Assembly (NCBI RefSeq): GCF_036492635.1
Contig: NZ_AP025305.1
Coordinates: forward strand, 2,232,001-2,296,000
Length of the DNA stretch: 64,000 nucleotides
Reading direction: 5' to 3'
Source of the DNA: Aureibacter tunicatorum
GTDB lineage: Bacteria > Bacteroidota > Bacteroidia > Cytophagales > Cyclobacteriaceae
The position numbers were made by a program, and so were the translations under genes. The notes beneath the pieces are model-generated. The model was not told the origin of the DNA. It did not search any database and was given only the letters and a program-made list of their open reading frames with translations. Positions within the stretch are counted from its first letter, which is position 1. Each line of letters opens with the position of its first letter. Positions 26,278 to 34,131 of this stretch are shown piece after piece.

Positions 26278-26959
26278 TGAGTTGAGATTTAATGTTTTGA
26301 TTTAGTTCATTGGCGAATTCCATCAAGTTTGGAATGGCTGAAAGCGTTTGGATCAACTCCCAAACCGCCTGCTTGGTCTTGTTGTCCAGCTTAGTGAACC
26401 AGCCTAAGAAAGCATTGCTGAACTTGTCGGTGCTTTGCTGAGGAAGCCCAGCAAGTCCGGCTTGCGGAGCTCCGCCAAATTTGTGACTCAACACGCCCAT
26501 AAGGGTGCTCATAAGCATGTCATTATTGCTCACAGAATCAATGACGCCTGCCAATGTATTTTTAGTTTGAGCATCTTTTTTAAGCGATTTCAGCTCAAAT
26601 TCCCTGTCTTTTGACCGCAACTCGATATGCAGCTCGTCATGCTTTTTCTTGAGCTCTTTGTACTCGTCCTCCAGTTTTTCCCTTTTGACGGTTTCCTTGT
26701 CAAGAGCTTTGGTCAATTTGTCGATTTCGTATTTTTCCCATGAGTGGGCTTGACTTGGCTGTGTCGGTTGGGGCGCTGCCGCTTGAAAAGTTGGCTGTGG
26801 TTGCGTTATCGCATCATTTTGCGGAGCTTCGGCAGGCAGCAAGTTTGTTTGAGTTTTAGCAAGTCGATGAGCCGCATTCTTGCAAGTAGCGGAGCAATAT
26901 TTGGCGTCCTTTCTTCTTGCTTCGAACTCATCCTCGCAATGTTCACAAATTTTTTTCAT
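26255..26959 (-). CDS. Zinc-ribbon and coiled-coil protein
   Basis: A 234-residue protein. The N-terminus holds a zinc-ribbon-like motif (CEHCEDEFEARRKDAKYCS, then C and NAAHR), common in Bacteroidota phage and plasmid proteins. A Gln/Pro/Ala-rich linker (about 40-75) leads to a coiled coil (about 78-130). The C-terminal part (about 135-215) contains a Gly-rich stretch and FLGWFTKLDNKTKQAVWELI. It overlaps the next upstream gene by 4 bp. It may be an adaptor or DNA-binding virion protein, but nothing here proves it. Confidence 0.65.
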   Translation of the reverse strand: MKKICEHCEDEFEARRKDAKYCSATCKNAAHRLAKTQTNLLPAEAPQNDAITQPQPTFQAAAPQPTQPSQAHSWEKYEIDKLTKALDKETVKREKLEDEYKELKKKHDELHIELRSKDREFELKSLKKDAQTKNTLAGVIDSVSNNDMLMSTLMGVLSHKFGGAPQAGLAGLPQQSTDKFSNAFLGWFTKLDNKTKQAVWELIQTLSAIPNLMEFANELNQNIKSQLNESTTQN

Positions 26960-27195
26960 TCCTTTTCCTTTCCTTTATTTCCTTTGTTGAATCTGCTTTC
27001 TATCGCTTCGTATGCTTTCAAAGTCCCGTAAATGCAAGCCATCAAAGCGGTGTAAGCCAGAAAACCTTTGCTGTGCGTGAACTCATAAGCGTATCCGGTC
27101 AAGCGGTTGAAATAGCTTAAAGCGGAAATGCCCATTGATGACATGCCGATGATTTCGTAAGTTTTATGGAATAATTTGACAGCTAAATGTTGCAT
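26956..27195 (-). CDS. Small two-span membrane protein (holin candidate)
   Basis: A 79-residue protein; I chose the start MQHLAVKLFHK because upstream codons overlap the previous gene. Two hydrophobic segments are likely (about 14-32, IIGMSSMGISALSYF; about 46-64, FLAYTALMACIYGTLKAY). The C-terminal tail is highly charged (NKGNKGKEKE). Size, two spans and charged tail fit a class II holin, which would let the GH108 enzyme reach the wall. There is no sequence motif to prove it. Confidence 0.6.
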   Translation of the reverse strand: MQHLAVKLFHKTYEIIGMSSMGISALSYFNRLTGYAYEFTHSKGFLAYTALMACIYGTLKAYEAIESRFNKGNKGKEKE

Positions 27196-27199
27196 GAGA

Positions 27200-28882
27200 T
27201 TATAGGATTTGAAAGTTGTTTTTGACTGTGATTTCAGCGTTTTGCAATAGTGATTCTTTCTTGTTTTTGATCGTGGCCGCAATGGCTGATTGCGTAATCA
27301 TCCAAGTGATTTCCACATCATTGCCGTTATAAATTCTCGGTGGAAATGGCGGTGTCGTTCTATTCAGAAGAAATTGACCGCCAAAGTCATATTTACTTGA
27401 GCTTGTGCCGTCTTCCCATTCTAATTCGATTTTCCACATGAATGTGCAATTGATCAAATAGGAGGCAGGGAACGAGACGACCACAGCACTGTCAGAGTGA
27501 TATGTTGCTGTGCTTTCGTTGGCTATGATTTGCCCAGACTCGGTTAAGAGCAAGCCTTGCCGATCCGGAAAAGCTGTGTCTATGTAGAATTGCAAAGGCA
27601 TCAGCGCTTCGCCCTCCAGCTTTTCATATTCAGGGCCTCCGGATGCGAATTTGTACACCGTTTGATCATTGAGCATGATGGCGTAATAGGTGTGTATATT
27701 CTGAATCATGCCGATGACCTGAGCGACTTTCGTGTGATCAAACGTAAAGTTCAACCCAGTCAAAAGAATGCCTTTGTTCACATCGATTAGCTTGCCTTTG
27801 TTGGTAATGGCAAGCGTTGCGTCTCCGGAGACAAACACTTCATCGGGTTCAAATTGACTGATGTCCGGGTAAGGTGATCCGGTTGTGAAATTCTCTATGT
27901 AAACTGAAACCGACTTGCTGATCTTATGGAGCTTGAACTTTTGATCATTACCATCATTGGCATAGCAATAAACGGCAAGGTCGGTGTAGATAGCGAAAAA
28001 GCCGTTTTTATTGTCAAAGGATACTTGATTGATTGTGCCATGCGCCCATATTTTCAAGTCTTCACTTTCTCTTATTGTCGTTTCATTTGAGTATGTATAA
28101 GTCTTGTTTGAAGAGTTGTCAGCGACATTGTACAAATAATTGCCTTGTCCGTCTTTTCTAACCAAAAACCACTTTCTTGATCGATCATTTAAAAATGCGT
28201 ACTCGTAATCTTTTACCGTTGTATTGTCGATATTGGAAAAGGTGAATTCATTTAAACTGTAAGTTGCCGTTTTTTGGTCAACACTTCCAATCGAGCTTAA
28301 ATCATAAAGGCCGTTTTCTGTCCTTATGACAAAACTATAACTGCCTGCCGGAGGAGGAGGCCCATCAGATCCCCCAAAGCCTTTGACTGGAACATCATCA
28401 AAATGAACATTTGAGTCAAGATCAAGGACAATTTCCCACTTGTCAGTAGTCGTTTTCTTGGCGATCCTCAACAATCCCCAGGCATTCGACTTTTTGTACA
28501 TAAGCCAAATGGATGATTCTCGATAGTAAAAGTCAGTGAATGCATATGTTGGAACACCTTTGTCATAAGCAAAGTCAATGATTTGATAGTCTGAGGGAAT
28601 AAAATTCTCTTTGCTAATGATGCTTTGAATCTCGGCAGCGCTCACATTCTCAATCGTTTTCACATAATCCTGAGGCGAATTATCCGGCAACGGAATATTG
28701 TTGATCTTTTGATCCACAATAAGAGCGATTTGAGAGGTATCGAGCTGATTGAAATACAACTTTTCCGTTTTGCCTTCCGCATTCATCACAATAGCGTACT
28801 TGCCGCTTTGATCTTCATGCACCGTCAAAAGGTTCATCAAGTGTCCTCCAATTTTATTGCTATTGCTGACTTCTCCTGTCAT
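27200..28882 (-). CDS. Large beta-rich protein with variable tip (receptor-binding candidate)
   Basis: A 560-residue protein without signal peptide or membrane span. Residues ~1-75 look like a helical attachment region. About 80-450 has repeated blade-like beta segments with aromatic residues (SIWLMYKKSNAWGLLRIAK, YAFLNDRSRKWFLVRKDGQG, FFAIYTDLAVYCYAND, THYAIML-type strands), suggesting a propeller or similar repeat. The last ~100 residues are a separate domain. Element A and B copies are almost identical until about residue 455 and then diverge sharply, while the final KNKKESLLQ region is conserved. This pattern is usual for host-recognition spikes; the role is inferred. Confidence 0.65.
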   Translation of the reverse strand: MTGEVSNSNKIGGHLMNLLTVHEDQSGKYAIVMNAEGKTEKLYFNQLDTSQIALIVDQKINNIPLPDNSPQDYVKTIENVSAAEIQSIISKENFIPSDYQIIDFAYDKGVPTYAFTDFYYRESSIWLMYKKSNAWGLLRIAKKTTTDKWEIVLDLDSNVHFDDVPVKGFGGSDGPPPPAGSYSFVIRTENGLYDLSSIGSVDQKTATYSLNEFTFSNIDNTTVKDYEYAFLNDRSRKWFLVRKDGQGNYLYNVADNSSNKTYTYSNETTIRESEDLKIWAHGTINQVSFDNKNGFFAIYTDLAVYCYANDGNDQKFKLHKISKSVSVYIENFTTGSPYPDISQFEPDEVFVSGDATLAITNKGKLIDVNKGILLTGLNFTFDHTKVAQVIGMIQNIHTYYAIMLNDQTVYKFASGGPEYEKLEGEALMPLQFYIDTAFPDRQGLLLTESGQIIANESTATYHSDSAVVVSFPASYLINCTFMWKIELEWEDGTSSSKYDFGGQFLLNRTTPPFPPRIYNGNDVEITWMITQSAIAATIKNKKESLLQNAEITVKNNFQIL

Positions 28883-28893
28883 GATTATAATGC

Positions 28894-29202
28894 CTATTTA
28901 CAATTTGATTTAATGTGTGCTCTGGTGATCAGCACTTTTGAGTTTTCTATGATGACGGATTTTTCATCCACCAATTTGCAGTCTGGGATGAATCCGTATG
29001 ATCGTTGATCCCCCGGATGTAGCTCGATAATCTCGTTTTCAGGATTGCCGAACTTGACAGAGGAATCGCCAATGTTTTCTATCGTGAAGCCAAAGCAGTT
29101 TAATTCAAATTGATTTGACTTGGTCAGAATCGTGTAGTTGTACTTTAGATTATTTGCAGCCACACCCTTTATTATTGCGCCTTCTTTCGCATTCGTCGGC
29201 AT
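28894..29202 (-). CDS. Small all-beta late protein
   Basis: About 102 residues, beta-rich, with features such as LKYNYTILTKSNQFELNCFG and FGNPENEIIELHPGDQRSYG. The start is uncertain. The ATG at 29202 overlaps the upstream gene by 53 bp, a longer frame opens at 29235, and a GTG near 29165 would reduce the overlap to about a dozen bases. There is no membrane segment. The element B copy (59031-59339) is close to identical. It is probably a minor structural protein paired with the gene at 29150. Confidence 0.6.
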   Translation of the reverse strand: MPTNAKEGAIIKGVAANNLKYNYTILTKSNQFELNCFGFTIENIGDSSVKFGNPENEIIELHPGDQRSYGFIPDCKLVDEKSVIIENSKVLITRAHIKSNCK

Positions 29203-29551
29203 CGACTTGGCGAAACACAAAGCTGATTTCCACATCTTGCGTCAAAGGCTTTTTGCTGCTGAAATTCAATGTGAACTCTTGACGATTATTCTTGAAATCC
29301 ACATCATGATAAGTTTGAGCCATGAGGTTTCTTTCCCAAAAAGCGACTGGCGCTTTGTCTTCCAGCACACCGCTTTGATCATCTTCGACTTGCACCATTA
29401 TGCCATTGGCAGAAGCCGTGGCAAAGGCAACCATGCCGTCAACTTCTTCATAGCCGCTGTCGAACTTGAGGTTTTCTGCGACAGTTCCCGAAAACCCACT
29501 TTGCAAAGTGACTGTGATTGTTTTATTCTTTATTTTTCTTCTGCTGCTCAT
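29150..29551 (-). CDS. Small all-beta late protein with Cys-rich tail (jelly-roll candidate)
   Basis: A 133-residue beta-rich protein. Alternating strands (KTITVTLQSGF, GMVAFATASANGIMVQVED, APVAFWERN, EFTLNFSSK and VEISFVFRQ) are consistent with an eight-stranded sandwich of single-jelly-roll size. The C-terminus ends in a charged, Cys-rich tail (CERRR, then GCGCK). Its promoter-side flank is the noncoding repeat array at 29552-29725, so it probably begins a transcription sub-unit. Capsid or vertex function is an inference from size and strand pattern only. Confidence 0.6.
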   Translation of the reverse strand: MSSRRKIKNKTITVTLQSGFSGTVAENLKFDSGYEEVDGMVAFATASANGIMVQVEDDQSGVLEDKAPVAFWERNLMAQTYHDVDFKNNRQEFTLNFSSKKPLTQDVEISFVFRQVDADECERRRNNKGCGCK

Positions 29552-29725
29552 TGTAGAACGGTTTTAGAGTTTTGCGAAACGGCTCAAAGCGTTTGGTGAA
29601 CGGCTCTTGAAACGTTTTGAAACGGCTTAGAAACGTTTAGAGTCGCTTCATAACCGCTAAGAGATGAGAGAAAACGGCTCTAAGTATTTTAAGAGCCATT
29701 TTATCATTTTGTGGAACGGCTAGTA
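29552..29725. repeat. Noncoding array of AAACG-type repeats
   Basis: This 174-bp intergenic stretch holds many short copies of a (G)AAACG(G/T)(T/C)T word: for example GAAACGTTTT at 29609-29618, GAAACGTTTA at 29630-29639, plus several GAACGGCTC and GAAACGGCT words. The element B counterpart (59692-59881) has one additional 10-bp unit. The array separates two late sub-operons and could be an operator, partition site or packaging signal. Confidence 0.7.
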
Positions 29726-30313
29726 TTAGTTCTTTTTAGTAATTCCACCGTAAAGAGAAACTTCCACAATGTGTTTTTCATCACTCACAGTAGGGACATT
29801 CTGACCATTGAAATCCAATTCGATAGAAAAAGGAGTGTCCCCAGCGATAAGCTTGAAGTTTTCCAGATCAAAACAATCACGCTCATTAGTAAATGAATCA
29901 GCACTCACAGGCATAATCGATTTTACTCTCTGGCGAAATACAGGCTTGTCCTCTATCTTAAGAACCAATTCCGCATTGACAATAGCGCTTGGAATATCAT
30001 CAGTCATATAAGGCTTTGTAACAGCTTCTTTCGCTGATAGATTACTGCCTTTAGCATGACCAAAAGACAATGATTTCACAACCAAATTCACCAATGACTC
30101 AAGGCTTCCTTTGTCGACATTAGTGATCCCTGATTGCTTGACAGTATCACTATCCAAGATGGCCACAGTACCTCCAAAGCCTGTGACATCTGCTTTGATG
30201 TAGATTTCTCCATCATCAATTCTCAAAGTGCCTTCTCTTAGCTCTTTTAGGGTAGAAGGGTTAAGCTTGTCAGCTACAAGGCCTAAAAAGTTTATTGTTA
30301 TTTCGTCTCTCAC
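29726..30313 (-). CDS. Candidate capsid-size beta protein (jelly-roll candidate)
   Basis: A 195-residue soluble protein. After a ~45-residue N-terminal region (with RIDDGEIYIKADVTGFGGT), the second half alternates strands: AELVLKIEDKPVFRQRVKS, NFKLIAGDTPFSIELDFNGQ and the last strand EKHIVEVSLYGGI. Size and strand order fit a single-jelly-roll coat protein. The gene stands alone between the repeat array and a short gap, as a highly expressed gene often does. Element A and B copies keep the frame but differ at many positions. Without structure prediction this remains a hypothesis. Confidence 0.6.
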   Translation of the reverse strand: MRDEITINFLGLVADKLNPSTLKELREGTLRIDDGEIYIKADVTGFGGTVAILDSDTVKQSGITNVDKGSLESLVNLVVKSLSFGHAKGSNLSAKEAVTKPYMTDDIPSAIVNAELVLKIEDKPVFRQRVKSIMPVSADSFTNERDCFDLENFKLIAGDTPFSIELDFNGQNVPTVSDEKHIVEVSLYGGITKKN

Positions 30314-30360
30314 GATTTTATGATTTTTTATATTGATATTTATTTTTAAGAAAACACCGT

Positions 30361-30825
30361 TTAAACAGCGATATTTATTTGAGTATTTTCTTGCTCATCT
30401 GCGACATATCCTACTCCGTTTATGCCTTCGTTTTGACGAGCTAGATTAAGTCCGTTTTCGAAGCTCACTGCGTCTTCCTCGCTTTGGATGACATCATTGG
30501 TTTGCGGAAGCATTTCGTAACTCGAATAGCCGTAGTCCACGTTTCCAAGGGCAGGGATGAAGTTTGGCGCTTTGTCTTTCAGCGATTGCGGCATCCATTG
30601 ATCGATAGCGTCAATAGCGCCCATGACAGCCACGCCTTGGCCAAGTTCTTTAACGGTTTTGTTCTTGCTCATATGCGCCATGATGCCGACAGCGAACAGC
30701 GCCAAGCCTGTGAACTTTCCGAATTTGTCCGGAGCGGATTTGATTGCCGCATAGCCGATCATTGCGCCTCCGACATTCGTCCCGATCGATGTCATTGCAG
30801 GGACTATTTTTTTGGTATCTACCAT
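30361..30825 (-). CDS. Small membrane protein of the late module
   Basis: A 154-residue protein whose first ~90 residues hold two to three Gly/Ala-rich hydrophobic segments (NVGGAMIGYAAIKSAP, GLALFAVGIMAHM, GVAVMGAIDAID). A soluble acidic C-terminus follows (about 95-154). The small-residue-rich spans resemble those of other membrane proteins in this module, which supports a shared internal-membrane location. No family is recognised. Confidence 0.65.
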   Translation of the reverse strand: MVDTKKIVPAMTSIGTNVGGAMIGYAAIKSAPDKFGKFTGLALFAVGIMAHMSKNKTVKELGQGVAVMGAIDAIDQWMPQSLKDKAPNFIPALGNVDYGYSSYEMLPQTNDVIQSEEDAVSFENGLNLARQNEGINGVGYVADEQENTQINIAV

Positions 30826-30850
30826 AATTTTAAGGTTATTTCAATTTTGA

Positions 30851-33277
30851 TTAAGCTGCTTTCTTTTCAGTTTCATTTGATCCATTGCTATTGCTCAAAG
30901 CGAATGCTCCGGCAACGGCAAGGCCTGCGATCAAGAGCATGTTCATTCCTCCAGCCGTCTTGTCTTCCGCTTTGGTAGTCAAATTGGTCGGCACTGGCTT
31001 TTGAGGAATATGAGGCGTTAGATTGACCGATGGCTTGTAAGGAGCAATAGGTCTAAAGCCGCCACCCGGACGATAGCTCGGATTCGTTGGGCTGTAAATA
31101 ACGCTTGGCTTTCTTGGCGGCACGACTGTATTCACAATCGATTTGCCTTGGTCGTAGATGCTTTTGCCTGTGTCTACGATCTTTTTGCCTTTGTTCAGCA
31201 AGTCCGTTATTTTGCTCAAGTCGATTCCTTGTTGCCCCGGCCTTGTGCCCGGACCGGAACCGCCTTTGGTCAGCGCATTTGCCGTTTTTGATTTGCTAAG
31301 AGCTGTTTTCGCTTTTTTGAACAGCTTGACCACCGTTGCGCCTATGCCTTTGAAGAATGCCGCAAGCTTTGCGATGAATCCGCTTGCCGCTGCTCCGGAA
31401 GCTGCCGCGGTAACTGGTTCTCCAAGCCCTGCCAGCGTAATATTGAAGTTTTCTTCCGGCTCCACATCCAAATACTCCAAGTCTTCTAGGCCTTCCAAAC
31501 CTCTCAGGTTTCTGTTGAACCTAAAGTCTTTCATGCCGCCTCGGATAGGTCTTGCCATAGGTCTGGATGGCTTGTAGCTAAACCTTGGCCTAGACCTTGA
31601 ATACCTTGTTTTGGAACTTTTGGAAGTCTTGGTCTTGCTTCTGGATTTGGTTTGGTATTTTGACAGCGACTTGTTGCTTTTTATCGAACTTTCAAGCAGT
31701 CTTTTAAGCTCTTTCTGGTCGGCTGTCGTGCTTTTTGAGCTAGCGCCTTTGATCGGATCATAAGTGAGATTGTTCACAAAGAAATCCTCGTTCTTGGCTT
31801 TCATGCGCCAGCCTTTCAAAATCGCATTGTCGAAGTTCTTGCGCTTGCCTTGCATGATGTTCACAAAAAGGTTGTAGGACTTTTTGTAAGCTTCCACGCA
31901 CTTTCTATGATAGCTTGGATCAATGCCGAACTCTTTAACTTGAGCAGGCGAAAGTCTTGCGACTCCCAGCTGCACAGGCTTTGTTTTGTTATAACTGATA
32001 TAGGTCAGCAATCCTTTTCTGGCAAGAGCTGTGAGCGGATTGAATTTCATCAAGAACTTGCCCACCTCTTTGATGCCTTTCCAAACAAAATTGCCAACTT
32101 TCTTTACGCCATTCCATACTTTGCCGCCTATTTCCTTGGCTGACTTCCAGACTCTTTTTGCCGTTGTGGCTACTTTTTTGGTGACATTTCGTATGCCTCT
32201 TCCGACTGATTTAGCGGCCTTTTTCACGCCTTTCCAAACTTTCTTGAATGGTCGGCTGATTTTCTTAAAAGTCCTTTTTAGCCAACCGCCCAAGCCGTTA
32301 AGTCCTTCAAGCTCCGAGTAATCGGTTCTTTGCGGAAGATCGGCAAGCGTTTCAATTGCTCGTTCTCTTTCTTTGGGGTTTTTCCAAACCGAAAGCACGT
32401 AGTTTATTTCCTTAAGGATATAGCCGCCAAATTCACCGAACACTTTAGGTACTGCGATAAGTTTTTTAACGGTATTCATCAAGTGCGCTTTGATGCCGTT
32501 CCAAAAGCCATTGTAAGCTTGAGAAGGCGTAAGCTCAAAGGTTCCATTCAATCCTGAAAGCGTGCTGATGTCAATCAAGCCGAATTCCTCGCCCCAATCG
32601 GTGCCGCCTCCGATACTGCCCAAAAAGGCAATGCTTTCAGGCGCTTCTTCCTCAAGCTCAGAAAGAATCATGCTGTCGTCTTTTTGGTCAGAAGGAGTAG
32701 TGCTTATAGGAAGTCCATATAAATATTCTATTTCCATAATATCTTTGTCATAATCTTCACTTTGCGGTGCTTCGTAGTCAAACTCCTCGACTACGCAATC
32801 CATCGTGTAATATTCCTTTCCGTCCTTTGAGTGAGCTATGGGGTACACATGCTGGAAATTCGGTTTACCGTTGTATTTGGTCATTCGGTAGGAGTGCTTG
32901 ATGCCTAGATTCATCAGCAGGCAGCTAATGAAAATGGTGTAATCGTCGCAGTCCACGCCTTCCACTCGCTTGTCCCAGATCCTTTGGGGAGAGTGCAATT
33001 GTTCTCTGAGTGGATTGTCAGGCTTGTATTGAATGTGGTGGTAAACAAAGTTCCAGATATTTCTGCAAGTCTCTTTTACATTGCGGCCTTTGAGCCTTGC
33101 CGACAATAAGATGAGCGATTCACGCTCTTTTCTTGCGATGTTTTCAATGTAATCGAGCGTTTTATAAACATCTCCATTTCTTTCAAGAATGATCGATGCC
33201 TTTTGCAGCTTGGTTGAGTCAATGAGGTGATTGTATTCACCTCCGGACTTGATTTGCCGTTTAGCCTTGGCCTGCAT
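30851..33277 (-). CDS. Transglutaminase-like protein with cationic amphipathic repeats and C-terminal membrane span
   Basis: An 808-residue multidomain protein. The N-terminal ~165 residues form a transglutaminase-like cysteine peptidase fold with Cys in GVDCDDYTIF (about 109), His in FQHVYPIA (about 142) and Asp in YTMDCVV (about 158). About 330-415 is a run of Lys/Trp/Val amphipathic segments (KVWKGVKKAAKSVGRG, RVWKSAKEIGGKVWNGVKK and similar). A conserved helical domain (about 430-530), a Ser/Arg/Lys-rich linker, further small hydrophobic and basic segments, and a C-terminal span (MNMLLIAGLAVAGAFAL) follow. Repeated GLxGL motifs occur between segments. A role in envelope penetration or virion maturation is likely; the exact reaction is unknown. 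Confidence 0.75.
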   Translation of the reverse strand: MQAKAKRQIKSGGEYNHLIDSTKLQKASIILERNGDVYKTLDYIENIARKERESLILLSARLKGRNVKETCRNIWNFVYHHIQYKPDNPLREQLHSPQRIWDKRVEGVDCDDYTIFISCLLMNLGIKHSYRMTKYNGKPNFQHVYPIAHSKDGKEYYTMDCVVEEFDYEAPQSEDYDKDIMEIEYLYGLPISTTPSDQKDDSMILSELEEEAPESIAFLGSIGGGTDWGEEFGLIDISTLSGLNGTFELTPSQAYNGFWNGIKAHLMNTVKKLIAVPKVFGEFGGYILKEINYVLSVWKNPKERERAIETLADLPQRTDYSELEGLNGLGGWLKRTFKKISRPFKKVWKGVKKAAKSVGRGIRNVTKKVATTAKRVWKSAKEIGGKVWNGVKKVGNFVWKGIKEVGKFLMKFNPLTALARKGLLTYISYNKTKPVQLGVARLSPAQVKEFGIDPSYHRKCVEAYKKSYNLFVNIMQGKRKNFDNAILKGWRMKAKNEDFFVNNLTYDPIKGASSKSTTADQKELKRLLESSIKSNKSLSKYQTKSRSKTKTSKSSKTRYSRSRPRFSYKPSRPMARPIRGGMKDFRFNRNLRGLEGLEDLEYLDVEPEENFNITLAGLGEPVTAAASGAAASGFIAKLAAFFKGIGATVVKLFKKAKTALSKSKTANALTKGGSGPGTRPGQQGIDLSKITDLLNKGKKIVDTGKSIYDQGKSIVNTVVPPRKPSVIYSPTNPSYRPGGGFRPIAPYKPSVNLTPHIPQKPVPTNLTTKAEDKTAGGMNMLLIAGLAVAGAFALSNSNGSNETEKKAA

Positions 33278-33779
33278 TCACGAGTCCAACTAAGTTGAGA
33301 ATGTTGCCAAGGTTGACCGGGTGAATCTCCTCTATGGGGGGCGTGTCGAATCCGTTAATCTTGGGTACAGCGGTAATCAAAAGCTGTTTGGTTTTGAGCA
33401 ACTGGCTGAGATTCGAAATATTTGACAGTACCGGAAAGCTAAAGATAAGTTCCTTATAGCTTGTTTGGTTGGGGGCTAAGATCTGGAGCTCTGGTTGAGG
33501 GGCTGTGCTTGCGATCTTGACTTTCGCTCCGGTCGAGTCAATCGAATGGATCGTTGCAAAGATGCTGTCAAGCTTTAGTTGAGACGCACCGTTATTATCA
33601 AATCTGATTTTTACGGGGATATTCACATGCCCTCCAGATACTATGGGAATGCCAATGGAACTGATCGATACGACCATTTTTTCCTTGGTTTCATTGAGAT
33701 CAATGCCCTTCGAGGTCATCGACAGAAGCCCGAAGGCTCCAATCAACAGGAAGAGTTTTTTCATAAGATGTAATTTCAT
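33261..33779 (-). CDS. Signal-anchored beta protein, first gene of the late operon
   Basis: A 172-residue protein. A hydrophobic N-terminus (MKKLFLLIGAFGLLSM preceded by MKLHL) acts as signal or anchor. The rest is beta-rich and recalls the LEA14/WHy immunoglobulin-like fold (HVNIPVKIRFDNNGASQLKL, then a long polar stretch and LLITAVPKINGFDTPPIEEI). It overlaps the transglutaminase-like gene by 17 bp and lies just downstream of the presumed late promoter. The element B copy (63406-63924) is similar but not identical. Confidence 0.65.
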   Translation of the reverse strand: MKLHLMKKLFLLIGAFGLLSMTSKGIDLNETKEKMVVSISSIGIPIVSGGHVNIPVKIRFDNNGASQLKLDSIFATIHSIDSTGAKVKIASTAPQPELQILAPNQTSYKELIFSFPVLSNISNLSQLLKTKQLLITAVPKINGFDTPPIEEIHPVNLGNILNLVGLVNAGQG

Positions 33780-33840
33780 GATTCTTGCCTTGCGTTAAAA
33801 TGATGATGCAAGAATATGAAAGTCGCAAGTGTTACGATGT
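33780..33840 (-). promoter_or_regulatory. Conserved upstream region of the late operon
   Basis: About 60 bases upstream of the first late gene are conserved with element B (63925-63990). They include, on the minus strand, a TATTCTTG box (one mismatch to TAnnTTTG) and ACACGAGTAA..ACATCGT further upstream. Conservation of noncoding sequence here, next to the longest operon, points to a promoter with operator sites. Confidence 0.5.
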
Positions 33841-33949
33841 GATTACTCGTGTTCTTATATGATTTTTCAATTTTAAGTTTAATTTTGAAAAATTACGATA
33901 AAAAACATAGTATGTATTATATTGTAGATGGATCAAATGATTATTTCAT

Positions 33950-34099
33950 ATGACTTTTATCACTCGGAAAGAACTTGCTTTAAAATATGACATACACCCT
34001 CAAACTTTAGCTAATTATCTAAAGCGAATAGGGATCGTCCATAAATTTAGGCTGTCTCCCAAGGAAGTGAAGGTGTTTGAAGAGCATTATGATTATTGA
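33950..34099 (+). CDS. 49-residue helix-turn-helix protein
   Basis: A small gene read directly from the sequence, divergent from the late operon. The product starts MTFITRKELALKYDIHPQ and contains TLANYLKRIGI, a compact helix-turn-helix or MerR/ParB-like recognition unit. A short C-terminal helix (SPKEVKVFEEHYDY) may dimerise it. It ends 32 bp before the giant NTPase gene and may share its transcript. Its place opposite the late promoter suggests a regulator of the late operon; this is inference. The corresponding region of element B lies outside the window. Confidence 0.6.
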   Translation: MTFITRKELALKYDIHPQTLANYLKRIGIVHKFRLSPKEVKVFEEHYDY

Positions 34100-34131
34100 T
34101 ATTTATTTTTTTGAATAGGAAGTTGAATTAT

